Assembly (NCBI GenBank): GCA_964653485.1
Contig: CAZZFF010000007.1
Span: forward strand, 1 to 64,000
DNA: 64,000 bases
DNA from: CAVQND01 sp964653485
GTDB taxonomy: Bacteria; Verrucomicrobiota; Verrucomicrobiia; Limisphaerales; UBA8199
Direction of reading: 5' to 3'
Under the pieces are notes generated by a model. It saw only the letters and a program-made list of their open reading frames with translations. It was not told where the DNA came from and did not search any database. The position numbers and the translations under genes are program-made. Positions within the stretch are counted from its first letter, which is position 1, and every line of letters begins with the position of its first letter. This document shows, piece after piece, positions 41,529 to 49,203 of this stretch.

Positions 41529-42305
41529 TTATTCAAAGCTGGTCGCCGCGCCTACTTTTGAGGAAAGCCACTTGTCATAGGCGGCAGGGTCTTCCACGAC
41601 CAAAAAGCCCTGGGCCATGCTCGAGTGGCCGTTGCCGCAGAGTTGGGCGCAGTTGATTTGAAAGCGGCCTGGCCGGGTCGGCCGGAACCAGAGCGGGATG
41701 CGCATCCCCGGGATGGCGTCCTGGGTGATGCGCATGGCAATGACTTTGAAGGAGTGGACGACGTCCTTCGACGAGATAAAAAGAATGACCGGCCGGAACC
41801 GTCCGTCGGGGTTCTTGGCCAGGGGCACGTGGATTTCGTTGAGGGTCTGGACGTCGTCTTTGCCGTTCGGGTCGTTCGGGTCGACGCCAAACACGTTTTC
41901 CGAGGTGACCCAGCGCATGTCTTGCTTGCCGAAGATGCCGTCCTTTCCGGGGTAGCGCGCGTTCCATGCGAACTGCTGGGCAACGATCTGGACGACCGTC
42001 GATTCGCTCTCTTTGGGGAACTTATCGACCGCCTTGGCCCAGAGCGGGACGGACAACGTGAACAGCAAGACCCCCTCGATGACGGCCACCCCGACTTCGA
42101 GGTAGCTCGAGATATGGCTCTTGACCCCGACGTAACTGGCCTTGGGATTCCGGGAGCGGCGGAATCGGAAGAGGGCGATCAGAAAGAAGCTCAACCACCC
42201 CACGAAGAGCGCGATCATGAGCCAGTGGACATAGACCATCAAATTGTCAACCTGTTGGGCCTGTTCCGAGGCCACGACGGGCAATCCAAGCAGTTTTTCT
42301 ATCAT
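41529..42305 (-). CDS. coxB: Cytochrome c oxidase subunit II
   Basis: A 258-residue subunit II with two membrane helices (MVYVHWLMIALFVGWLSFFL and VGVAVIEGVLLFTLSVPLWA) and a periplasmic cupredoxin domain. The CuA ligands are visible: the His in VVHSFKV, and the C-x3-C-x3-H-x2-M array in CAQLCGNGHSSM with the intervening residue ligand. It receives electrons from a donor and passes them to subunit I. It has no C-terminal heme c domain, so it is not a fused caa3 subunit II. It is the last gene of the operon, whereas coxB is usually near the front. Confidence 0.95.
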   Translation of the reverse strand: MIEKLLGLPVVASEQAQQVDNLMVYVHWLMIALFVGWLSFFLIALFRFRRSRNPKASYVGVKSHISSYLEVGVAVIEGVLLFTLSVPLWAKAVDKFPKESESTVVQIVAQQFAWNARYPGKDGIFGKQDMRWVTSENVFGVDPNDPNGKDDVQTLNEIHVPLAKNPDGRFRPVILFISSKDVVHSFKVIAMRITQDAIPGMRIPLWFRPTRPGRFQINCAQLCGNGHSSMAQGFLVVEDPAAYDKWLSSKVGAATSFE

Positions 42306-42314
42306 AGTGTGTCC

Positions 42315-42617
42315 TTATGCCGGTTGCCGGGCGCTCGGGCGGAAGGGTGTCAACTGTCGAGTGTCGGGTGTGCCGGTCGTGCCCGGCGCCGCGGCGCGCG
42401 AAAGGGCCGCCGATCTTCGGGCCAGGCCCACAAAGAAGGCGGCAACACCGCCCAGAACCAGGAGGATCGTTCCCAACAGGCTCGCAATCCCCCAGTTCAT
42501 GCCGTGCGCCAGCGGCGAGTCGCTTTGGCCGTAACAGGCCGCGCACGCCAGGAGGGCATTGGGCGCGAGGAATGGCAACGAAAGCGCGGAGACGCGAAGA
42601 ATGCGGCTTGCTCTCAT
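42315..42617 (-). CDS. Small oxidase-operon membrane protein
   Basis: A 100-residue protein with a signal-like N-terminus (ILRVSALSLPFLAPNALLA), a cysteine pair in ACAACYGQSDSPLAHGMN, and one or two hydrophobic segments (IASLLGTILLVLGGVAAFFV). The ACAxCYGxSD arrangement recurs in small proteins of cytochrome oxidase operons in this and related phyla, but I know of no tested function; a role in copper handling or assembly is a guess based on the cysteines. It overlaps the preceding 69-residue gene by four bases (ATGA) and ends 9 bp before coxB. Confidence 0.72.
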   Translation of the reverse strand: MRASRILRVSALSLPFLAPNALLACAACYGQSDSPLAHGMNWGIASLLGTILLVLGGVAAFFVGLARRSAALSRAAAPGTTGTPDTRQLTPFRPSARQPA

Positions 42618-42823
42618 AAGTAGTCCATGTTTTTGAGTTTCTTTAGGAAATACCGCTCGTACAGGAGCAGGCCAACCCCGGTTGCCAGCGAGCCGAGTCC
42701 GAACACCAGGTCCGAGGCGCGGCCCTCGGCGGAGAAGAACGCCTTCAGCCCCCAGGCGGCGCAGCCGAAGGCCAGGGCTGTGGCGGCGGTGACAAAAACC
42801 AGATGAAAGGCCTTGAGGGACAT
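42614..42823 (-). CDS. Small two-helix membrane protein of the oxidase operon
   Basis: A 69-residue protein with two hydrophobic helices (AFHLVFVTAATALAFGCAAW and LVFGLGSLATGVGLLLYE) and a basic, Tyr-ending C-terminus (RYFLKKLKNMDYL). It is six bases after the coxD stop and overlaps the next gene by four, so it is translationally coupled within the operon. Unknown function; possibly a small accessory subunit. Confidence 0.7.
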   Translation of the reverse strand: MSLKAFHLVFVTAATALAFGCAAWGLKAFFSAEGRASDLVFGLGSLATGVGLLLYERYFLKKLKNMDYL

Positions 42824-42829
42824 ACAGGG

Positions 42830-43147
42830 TCAGTGGGTCACAGTGTGCCGCGGAAAATCGGAGAACGACCAAATCGTGAGGAACATCAGGCCGAGGACAA
42901 AGACGGCAGTGAAACCGATGATGCAGTAAATCATTTTCCGCTCGGAGACAAGGTGCATGAAGTAGCAGGCGACGAGGGATGCCTTGCTGATGGCGATGGC
43001 CAGGGCGACGGCGATGTTAATCTCGCGGTTGCCAAATGGGATGTAGGATGCCCCGACGGTAATGAGCGTGCCGAAGATCAGGGCGTAAAAGACATACAAA
43101 TACCGCCGAACGTGCTGCGCGAAATCGTCGTGGGCTTGAGCGTTCAT
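42830..43147 (-). CDS. coxD: Cytochrome c oxidase subunit IV (CoxD/caa3-type)
   Basis: A 105-residue protein of the prokaryotic subunit IV family: three hydrophobic helices, with LYVFYALIFGTLITVGASYI, the typical INIAVALAIAISKASLVACY segment followed by FMHLVSERKM, and a third helix IIGFTAVFVLGLMFLTIWSF. It is a structural subunit of the oxidase. The ATG at 43147 overlaps the coxC stop (ATGA); the longer frame upstream is an artefact inside coxC. Confidence 0.9.
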   Translation of the reverse strand: MNAQAHDDFAQHVRRYLYVFYALIFGTLITVGASYIPFGNREINIAVALAIAISKASLVACYFMHLVSERKMIYCIIGFTAVFVLGLMFLTIWSFSDFPRHTVTH

Positions 43148-43920
43148 AACAAGTAGAGGACGGGGAAGAGGAATATCCAGACCAGGTCGACGAAGTGCCA
43201 GAAGAGGCCGGAGATCTCGACGCGGTTGGTGAACCGCTCTGGGTCCCTTCGCCAGAGCCGGCTGCCGGGTCCCCATAGGAATCCGATGACGATGGCGCCG
43301 CCGATGACGTGGAGCGCGTGCAAACCGGTAAGGGTGAAGTAGATGGCCAGGTAGGTGTTGTGCCAGGGACCGTAGTTGTCCATCTTCTTGATCTCCGTCC
43401 TTGGAAGAGTGATTTCCTCGCTCTTGCGCGAAACTCCCTTAGCGCGCAGATCGTAAAGGTCCTCGCGGTCAGTGACGATGCGGCCATGAATGACGACGTG
43501 GTCCGGCGCGCTCGCGATCAGGTGGCCGTCGGCAAAGCGCCCGTCCTTGAGCGCGATTTCATAATGCGTGAACTTGTCATGGTACTCATAGGACTTGATG
43601 CCGACGAACGTCAGGGCCAGGAGGAGGGTGCAGGCATGGAACACTTTGAAGCGGCCGAATTGGTTCATCTTGCATGAGGCCCACGCCATGACGGTCGTAA
43701 TGCTCGAAGTGATGAGCACCAGGGTGTTCAAGGTGCCGAGCGGGATATTGAGCCAGCCATGCGGCCAGGCGCCTTCCGGCGCACCCACGCGCAGGAGGAT
43801 ATAGGTCGAAAAGAGCGCGCCGAAGAGCATGACCTCGGAAGCCAAAAACAGCCAGATGCCGACTTTGGCATTGTAGAGGCCCGTATCGGGCCGCGCGGTG
43901 ACTGTGTAGGGAATGTCCAT
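43144..43920 (-). CDS. coxC: Cytochrome c oxidase subunit III
   Basis: A 258-residue subunit III. It begins PYTVTARPDTGLYNAKVGIW and has the characteristic EVMLFGALFSTYILLR helix and the C-terminal GLHALHVIGGAIVIGFLWG and EISGLFWHFVDLVWIFLFP motifs. Between the third and next membrane helices there is a hydrophilic insert of about 75 residues (starting SYEYHDKFTHYEIALKDGRF), longer than in mitochondrial or Paracoccus subunits. The ATG at 43920 is chosen because the upstream frame is made of heptamer repeat translation (FGFRISD). Transcription from coxA must cross the inverted repeat at 43978-44186. Confidence 0.93.
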   Translation of the reverse strand: MDIPYTVTARPDTGLYNAKVGIWLFLASEVMLFGALFSTYILLRVGAPEGAWPHGWLNIPLGTLNTLVLITSSITTVMAWASCKMNQFGRFKVFHACTLLLALTFVGIKSYEYHDKFTHYEIALKDGRFADGHLIASAPDHVVIHGRIVTDREDLYDLRAKGVSRKSEEITLPRTEIKKMDNYGPWHNTYLAIYFTLTGLHALHVIGGAIVIGFLWGPGSRLWRRDPERFTNRVEISGLFWHFVDLVWIFLFPVLYLL

Positions 43921-43977
43921 TAGGGAGAAAGGATGGAGGGTGAAAAGGACGGAATCCGAAGGGAAGGCCGAAGGCCC

Positions 43978-44186
43978 AAATCCGAAATCCGAAATCCGAA
44001 ATCCGAAGGAAATCCGAAATCCGAAATCCGAACGCGGCACGCGCCAACCACGCGGCGCGGAGCGCCCCTACAACGGCACAAGAACGTTCCAATGCATCGG
44101 CGTTGCCACGGATACGAGGCTCTTTTCGGATTTCGGATTTCGGATTTCCTTCGGATTTCGGATTTCGGATTTCGGATTTCGGATTT
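43978..44186. repeat. Heptamer tandem arrays forming a 55-nt perfect inverted repeat
   Basis: The left array (43978-44032) is four AAATCCG units, AAGG, three units and AA. The right array (44125-44186) is its exact reverse complement over 55 nt (44125-44179), including the CCTT interruption at the same place, plus one extra CGGATTT unit. The spacer is 92 bp. The right array ends 6 bp from the coxA stop codon. The cox transcript would form a long stem here between coxA and coxC. It is not CRISPR, since units are contiguous with no spacers. Confidence 0.95.
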
Positions 44187-44192
44187 CAGCCT

Positions 44193-46013
44193 TCATACGC
44201 TTTCCGCCGCTTCCATCTCATTTTGCGGCGTGAAGTCCCTGCTGTGGCCTGGGACGCTGTATTCATAAGGGCCGCGATGGACCTCGGGGGGGATGGCGAA
44301 GTTGCCGTGCGGGGGCGGCGTGGGGGTCTGCCACTCAAGCGTGGTGGCTTCCCAAGGGTTGTCGGACTCGGCGACGGCGCCATGCTTGATGCTCCAGAAG
44401 AAGTTGATGATGAACGGCACCTGGGCAATGGCGAGGGCAACGGCGGCCCACAGAATGTAGGAATGCAGCCCCATGATACGGGGGCTCAAGCCGCCGATGG
44501 CCTCCGGGACGCGGGCTTGGGAGTAATTCGCGCCGCCGTCGGCCATCCGCCGCAACATGCCCGCCATTCCCTGGGCGAACATCGGCTGGAAAATCAGGTT
44601 CATAAAAATGAACGAGGACCAGAAATGCACTTTGCCCCAAAAATCGTTCATCATCCGGCCTGTGACCTTGGGATACCAATAATAGATACCGGCAAACATG
44701 GCGAAGATGGTCCCGGGGGCGACGATATAGTGGAAGTGGGCGATGACGTAATAAGTGTCGTGCAGGTGAATGTCGCTGACGCTCAGGCCCAGGGGCAGGC
44801 CGGTCAGGCCGCCGATGCCAAACATGGGCAGGAAGGCCATGACAAAGAGCATCGGCGTGGTGAAGCGGATAGCGCCGCCCCAAAGGGAAATGACCATGCA
44901 GGTCAGAATGACCACCGACGGGATCGAGATGATCATCGTGGTGGTTTGGAAGAAGGTCGAGATCATGGTGCCCATGCCGGTCAGAAACATGTGATGCGCC
45001 CAGACGATGAACGACAGAAAGCCGATGCAGAGCACGGAATAAACCAGGGACTTGTAGCCCCACAACGGCTTCCGGGTGTTATTGGCGATGACCTCCCCTA
45101 CGATGCCCATGGCCGGCAAAATCAACACATAAACCTCCGGGTGGGCTAGAAACCAGAACAAGTGCTGCCAAAGCAAAGGACTGCCGCCCCCGCTCGCCTC
45201 CGCCAGTTGCCCCCCAACCGCCAGGCCGGTCGGCAGGAAAAAGCTGGTGTGCGCGACTTTATCCATAAGCTGCATGATGCCCGCCGCTTCGAGAGGCGGA
45301 AAGGCCAGCAGCAGCAGGAAGGCGGTGACGAACTGCGCCCAGACGAAAAACGGCAGCCGCATCCAGGTCATGCCGGGGGCGCGCAATTGGATGACGGTGG
45401 CGATGAAGTTCACCGCCCCCAGCAGCGAGGAGCTGATGAGAAAGACCATCCCAATGAGCCAGAAGGTCTGGCCCTGGGTCGGAATGGCCTCCGCCAGCGG
45501 GGGATAGGAGGTCCACCCCGCCTGGGCGGCGCCGCCGGGAATGAAGAAACTGACGAACATGATAATGCCGCCAATCACATAAAACTGGTAGCTCGCCATG
45601 TTGACGCGCGGGAAAGCCATGTCCGGCGCTCCGATCTGAAGCGGGACCAGGTAGTTGCCGAACGCGCCGAATGCCAGGGGCACGATGGCCAGAAAGACCA
45701 TGATTGTGCCGTGCATCGCGCCGAAGGAATTGTACAGGTCCGGAGAAATGACCCCTTTGGCCGCTGTGTCGCCCAGGACGGAGGCCAGGAGCGGCCCGAC
45801 CAGCGGCACCGGTTGGCCTGGATGGGCGATTTGCCAGCGCATGACCAACATCAGGAGGAAGCCGAAGAACAGGAAAGAAAGGGCGGTCAGGCCATATTGC
45901 AGGCCGATGACCTTATGGTCGGTGGAAAAGACGTACGTTCTCCAAAACTCCCCTTCCTCGTGGGCCGGGGCATGAACTGGAGGATGAACAAGGGTGTTTG
46001 AGGGCGCCTGCAT
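44193..46013 (-). CDS. coxA: Cytochrome c oxidase subunit I
   Basis: A 606-residue heme-copper oxidase catalytic subunit with about twelve membrane helices. The CuB ligands and His-Tyr crosslink are in WFLAHPEVYVLILPAMG, the other two CuB histidines in FIVWAHHMFLTGM, and the heme a3 and heme a histidines in HDTYYVIAHFHYI. It reduces oxygen to water and pumps protons. The tyrosine in HPEVY marks an A-type enzyme. The start is an ATG seven bases after the ctaB stop. Confidence 0.97.
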   Translation of the reverse strand: MQAPSNTLVHPPVHAPAHEEGEFWRTYVFSTDHKVIGLQYGLTALSFLFFGFLLMLVMRWQIAHPGQPVPLVGPLLASVLGDTAAKGVISPDLYNSFGAMHGTIMVFLAIVPLAFGAFGNYLVPLQIGAPDMAFPRVNMASYQFYVIGGIIMFVSFFIPGGAAQAGWTSYPPLAEAIPTQGQTFWLIGMVFLISSSLLGAVNFIATVIQLRAPGMTWMRLPFFVWAQFVTAFLLLLAFPPLEAAGIMQLMDKVAHTSFFLPTGLAVGGQLAEASGGGSPLLWQHLFWFLAHPEVYVLILPAMGIVGEVIANNTRKPLWGYKSLVYSVLCIGFLSFIVWAHHMFLTGMGTMISTFFQTTTMIISIPSVVILTCMVISLWGGAIRFTTPMLFVMAFLPMFGIGGLTGLPLGLSVSDIHLHDTYYVIAHFHYIVAPGTIFAMFAGIYYWYPKVTGRMMNDFWGKVHFWSSFIFMNLIFQPMFAQGMAGMLRRMADGGANYSQARVPEAIGGLSPRIMGLHSYILWAAVALAIAQVPFIINFFWSIKHGAVAESDNPWEATTLEWQTPTPPPHGNFAIPPEVHRGPYEYSVPGHSRDFTPQNEMEAAESV

Positions 46014-46020
46014 GAGCGGG

Positions 46021-46926
46021 TTAGAATTTGGCCTTGTCCAGCACCATGACTCCCAGGAGCAGAGGTAGGTAGAGGATCGAGGCGTAAAACAACTGCCTGG
46101 CCCGGCTGAGTGTCAGGTGACGGGCGAATTGGGCGGCGAACCAGGCGAAGGTCAGACTCAGGGCCAGCGCCCCCGCCAGGTAAAGAGGCCCCGCGAGGTG
46201 CAGGAAGAAAGGACACAAGCTGACCGGGAGCAGAGCCAGGGCGTGGAACAGGGCTTGGCGGCCAGTGCGGCGGCCGGTCGGGTCCAGGAGCGGCAGCATC
46301 TTGAAGCCGGCTTTGGCGTATTCGTCGCGGTAAATCCAGGCGATGGCCAGGAAGTGCGGCACTTGCCACAGGGCCTGGATGGCGAACAGGACCATGCCCG
46401 CGGACGCGATTTCGCCGCGCGCGGCCGTCCAGCCGAGCAACGGGGGCAGGGCGCCGGGGATCGCCCCCACGGCGGTATTGAGCCAGGTCCGGCGCTTGAG
46501 CGGGGTATAAACGAAGACATACGTGAAGAACGTGATCGCGCCGAGCAGACTCGTGGGCAGGTTGACCGCTTGCGCCAGGTAGATGAGTCCCAGCCCCGTG
46601 CAGGTGACGCCAATGGCCAGGACAGTGCGCGGCTGGAGGCGGCCCGAAGGCAGGGGCCGCTCGCAGGTCCGGCGCATCCGGGCATCGTATTCGCGCTCGA
46701 AAAGCTGATTGAGAGCGGAGCCGCCGGACGCCACGAGGGCGGTGCCCAGAAGGGTGTGCAGCAGGAGAAAGCAATCGAGCGGCCCGCGAAGGCCGACATA
46801 GAACCCGACCAGGGTCGTGAGCAATACCAGGAGGGTGAGCCGCGCCTTAAAAAGGTCGGCATACACCGCCAGCCAGCTCTTTTCCGCCGGGATCGAGTGG
46901 GTCAATGAAGGGGCGAACGCTTTCAC
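46021..46926 (-). CDS. ctaB: Protoheme IX farnesyltransferase (heme O synthase)
   Basis: A 301-residue UbiA-family prenyltransferase. The first Asp-rich motif is NQLFEREYDARMRRTCERPL, followed by VYTPLKRRTWLNTAVGAIPG and the second motif region IAWIYRDEYAKAGFKMLPLL. It makes heme O from protoheme, feeding CtaA. It begins at a GTG at 46926 that overlaps the ctaA stop (GTGA), indicating coupling; the long upstream frame lies within ctaA. It has about eight or nine membrane helices. Confidence 0.95.
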   Translation of the reverse strand: MKAFAPSLTHSIPAEKSWLAVYADLFKARLTLLVLLTTLVGFYVGLRGPLDCFLLLHTLLGTALVASGGSALNQLFEREYDARMRRTCERPLPSGRLQPRTVLAIGVTCTGLGLIYLAQAVNLPTSLLGAITFFTYVFVYTPLKRRTWLNTAVGAIPGALPPLLGWTAARGEIASAGMVLFAIQALWQVPHFLAIAWIYRDEYAKAGFKMLPLLDPTGRRTGRQALFHALALLPVSLCPFFLHLAGPLYLAGALALSLTFAWFAAQFARHLTLSRARQLFYASILYLPLLLGVMVLDKAKF

Positions 46927-48164
46927 AGGGTGGGTCCTCCGAAGCGGCTGGAAAGAAAAGCGCCGAACGCTCCCGGAACCAGAGCGGGGTCGCGCTCCGC
47001 TTGTGGCCGCGCTCCAAAGCGGCGGAGGTAGAGCAGCCATTGCAGCGTCCCGAGCCCCAGGCAAAGGGCGCCGCCGAGCACGTGGGCCGTGGCGATGTCG
47101 GCGGCTTTGTTCGACCAGATCGTTGTTGCTCCAAGGATCGCTTGCGCCAGGACCAACCCCAACCAAACCAACGCGAGCTTGCTTAAGGCGGACCTTGCGC
47201 CGAGACGGCGCGACGCCCACCACGCGCAGGCCGCAACGGCGGCCAGGATAAGGACTGCCAGTATGCGATGCGCCATTTGGAGGCCGATCTGAAATGACGT
47301 GATCGGGTTCAAGGCCACCGTCTCAAGCCGTTGCTGGTTGTAGAGAGTCACCGACGCGGGGTCCATAGCCGGCCAGAGCTTGCCGTAGGCGAGCGGAAAA
47401 TCTGGAATGGCCAGCCCGGCGTGCTGATGGCGCATGCAGGCGCCCAGGACTAGTTGGACCAGGATGAGGAGGGTCGCGCCTCCGACCAGAAGCGGCAGGC
47501 GCCGAGCGCGTCCGGGAATCTGTTCCCGCCTGGCCGCCGCTTCTTGCCACCAGCCGCTCGTGAACAGGGCCAGGGCGCACACCAGGACGAAAAAGACCTG
47601 AGCCAGCGTCGCGTGAAAGATGCCGATCTCGTCCCGCAAAAGCACAACCCGCAAACCGCCAAGCACCCCTTGAAGAACCACGGCCAGAAAGGCCGCCAGC
47701 CCCAGCCGCCGCAGCCACCGGGGGCTCGGCTCACATCGGGGCCAGGCGAAGCTCGAGGCGAATAGCGCGGCGCCTGTCAGCCCCGGCGCCAGCGCGTCGC
47801 TCCATCGGCTCGGCCACGCGGCGAGCGCGCCCAGCGCCCCCGCTGCCAGGACCAGGCCAAGCCTCCGCATCCATGGCCGCGCCTTCGTCCCATAGAGCCA
47901 TAAAGTCAGGATGACCGTCAGCAAGCCGACCAAAGAGGCAAACAGACGATGCGTGTGCTCGTAAAAAACCCCGCCCACCCATTGCGAGAACGGGAAGAAA
48001 AACATGTTGTATCCGTACGTGTTAGGCCAGTCCGGAACGGCCATGCCGGCCCCGTGGCTGGTCACCAGGCCGCCCGCCCCCAGCAATCCGAGGGTGGCCA
48101 GGGCGGTGGCCAGGGCAAAGGCCGAGAGACGAGGGTTGGAACGGGGGGTCAGTCCAGGCGGCAT
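46923..48164 (-). CDS. ctaA: Heme A synthase (CtaA/COX15)
   Basis: A 413-residue COX15/CtaA protein. Heme-ligand histidines occur in FYEHTHRLFASLVG, EIGIFHATLAQVFF, LQMAHRILAVLIL and DIATAHVLGGALCLG, and CMRHQHAGLAIPDFPLAYG is a family motif. It hydroxylates heme O to heme A for the oxidase. After the last membrane helix there is a tail of about 37 residues; 46976-47017 within that tail matches the core of the dispersed repeat in antisense orientation. Together with ctaB it forms the heme A assembly part of the operon. Confidence 0.94.
   Translation of the reverse strand: MPPGLTPRSNPRLSAFALATALATLGLLGAGGLVTSHGAGMAVPDWPNTYGYNMFFFPFSQWVGGVFYEHTHRLFASLVGLLTVILTLWLYGTKARPWMRRLGLVLAAGALGALAAWPSRWSDALAPGLTGAALFASSFAWPRCEPSPRWLRRLGLAAFLAVVLQGVLGGLRVVLLRDEIGIFHATLAQVFFVLVCALALFTSGWWQEAAARREQIPGRARRLPLLVGGATLLILVQLVLGACMRHQHAGLAIPDFPLAYGKLWPAMDPASVTLYNQQRLETVALNPITSFQIGLQMAHRILAVLILAAVAACAWWASRRLGARSALSKLALVWLGLVLAQAILGATTIWSNKAADIATAHVLGGALCLGLGTLQWLLYLRRFGARPQAERDPALVPGAFGAFLSSRFGGPTL
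46976..47017. repeat. Diverged core of the dispersed repeat inside the ctaA coding tail
   Basis: Aligned to the reverse complement of 4295-4336, this 42-bp stretch differs at 8 positions by hand count. It lies inside the ctaA reading frame, encoding part of the C-terminal tail around RRFGARPQAERDPALVPG. Flanking repeat sequence is not clearly preserved, so only the core has survived or was inserted. Confidence 0.55.
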
Positions 48165-48334
48165 GAGGGCGAAAGGGTCGAAGGTCGAACGTCGGAGGTG
48201 GAAAGCCCGGAGGCAGGGGAGAGGGCGGCGGGCGAACAGGCGGGCGAGTTGAGAGCCAGTCTCAATATTGACGCGCGGTCATTGGTTTCTTCGATTCTCA
48301 TTAGGTGTTTCTCGGTGGCAACCGGGTTGGCGGG

Positions 48335-49045
48335 CTACTTGGCTTCGAGGGTGAAATCAACCTTCGCGGGCCCGCCCTCTTTGACTTCAACGTCCCGGGT
48401 CAGGATGCCCGCCTTCCGATGGGCCGCTTGGAGCGTATACTTGCCGGGCGGGACGCCGGGGATTTTGAACGTGCCATCCTTGGCGGACACGGCGAAGTAG
48501 GGATGGTCGAACACGCTGACCCATGCGAACATCCAGGCGTGGACGTCGCATTTGATCTTCATGAACATCTCCGGCTTGGGAAAGGAGAACGTGAGATCGG
48601 CGTTGCCGGGCGCTTGCGCCTCATTTCTCGGCGGGTTGCCCGAGTCGGTGGCGGGTTGGACATCGACATTGTGCAACACGGGGTCCGAGTTCTTCACCAG
48701 GAGCTTTTGGCCCGTCTGGAGGGCAATAATCTGCGGCACGTAGAGGCAGTTTTTCTGGTCCAGCAGCGCGGGTTTCGCCGAGGTGCCCGTGGACTTGCCT
48801 TTGATGCCTTGCACGGAAACCACCACGTCCGCCAGTTCTCTATTGGGACCTACGACATAAAAACGAGTTGTCGGGGTGTCTTGCGAGAGATTCCGGCAGT
48901 TGACGTCGTCCTTGTAGGGTGTGATTAATTTCTCCTTGGGGGGGGCGCCTTTGAGAGTAATGGTCCCGGTGATGTCTCCTGCCGGCGCCCACTGAATGCC
49001 AAGACCCAATCCCGCGGCTGCCAATAAAATGGTAGTCTTTCTCAT
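48335..49045 (-). CDS. Periplasmic type-1 copper (plastocyanin/amicyanin-like) protein
   Basis: A 236-residue exported protein (signal AAAGLGLGIQWAPAGD). A carboxypeptidase-regulatory-like/cupredoxin fold carries candidate type-1 copper ligands H125 (VLHNVDV), C166, H169 and M172 in KCDVHAWMFAWV; the C-x2-H-x2-M spacing equals that of amicyanin. It ends in a PEGA-like GTFKIPGVPPGKYTLQA module. It is the first gene of the oxidase operon, 170 bp before ctaA, so it may carry electrons to coxB. Two extra cysteines (C50, C100) may form a disulfide. Function as an electron carrier is inferred, not shown. ATG 49045 is chosen over 49057 because it starts the signal peptide. Confidence 0.8.
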   Translation of the reverse strand: MRKTTILLAAAGLGLGIQWAPAGDITGTITLKGAPPKEKLITPYKDDVNCRNLSQDTPTTRFYVVGPNRELADVVVSVQGIKGKSTGTSAKPALLDQKNCLYVPQIIALQTGQKLLVKNSDPVLHNVDVQPATDSGNPPRNEAQAPGNADLTFSFPKPEMFMKIKCDVHAWMFAWVSVFDHPYFAVSAKDGTFKIPGVPPGKYTLQAAHRKAGILTRDVEVKEGGPAKVDFTLEAK

Positions 49046-49203
49046 AGAGTCTATCATCCGATTTCAAGAATAAAGGACACTAGCACTCGATTTCGCGGGG
49101 TGCAAGCAGTTTGAAGTTGCGCTAAGTGTGTGAATTAGTTGCGGTTCTTGTGCCTCGCCAAAGCACGCACCTTATAGGGGTCCAGCGCACCACGAATTGG
49201 ATG

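Noticed and set aside
43978..44186. CRISPR array
   Set aside because: Units are contiguous 7-mers without spacers and no cas genes are nearby.
46021..47223. 400-residue version of ctaB
   Set aside because: The extra 99 residues lie within ctaA and are not CtaB-like; the GTG at 46926 is preferred.
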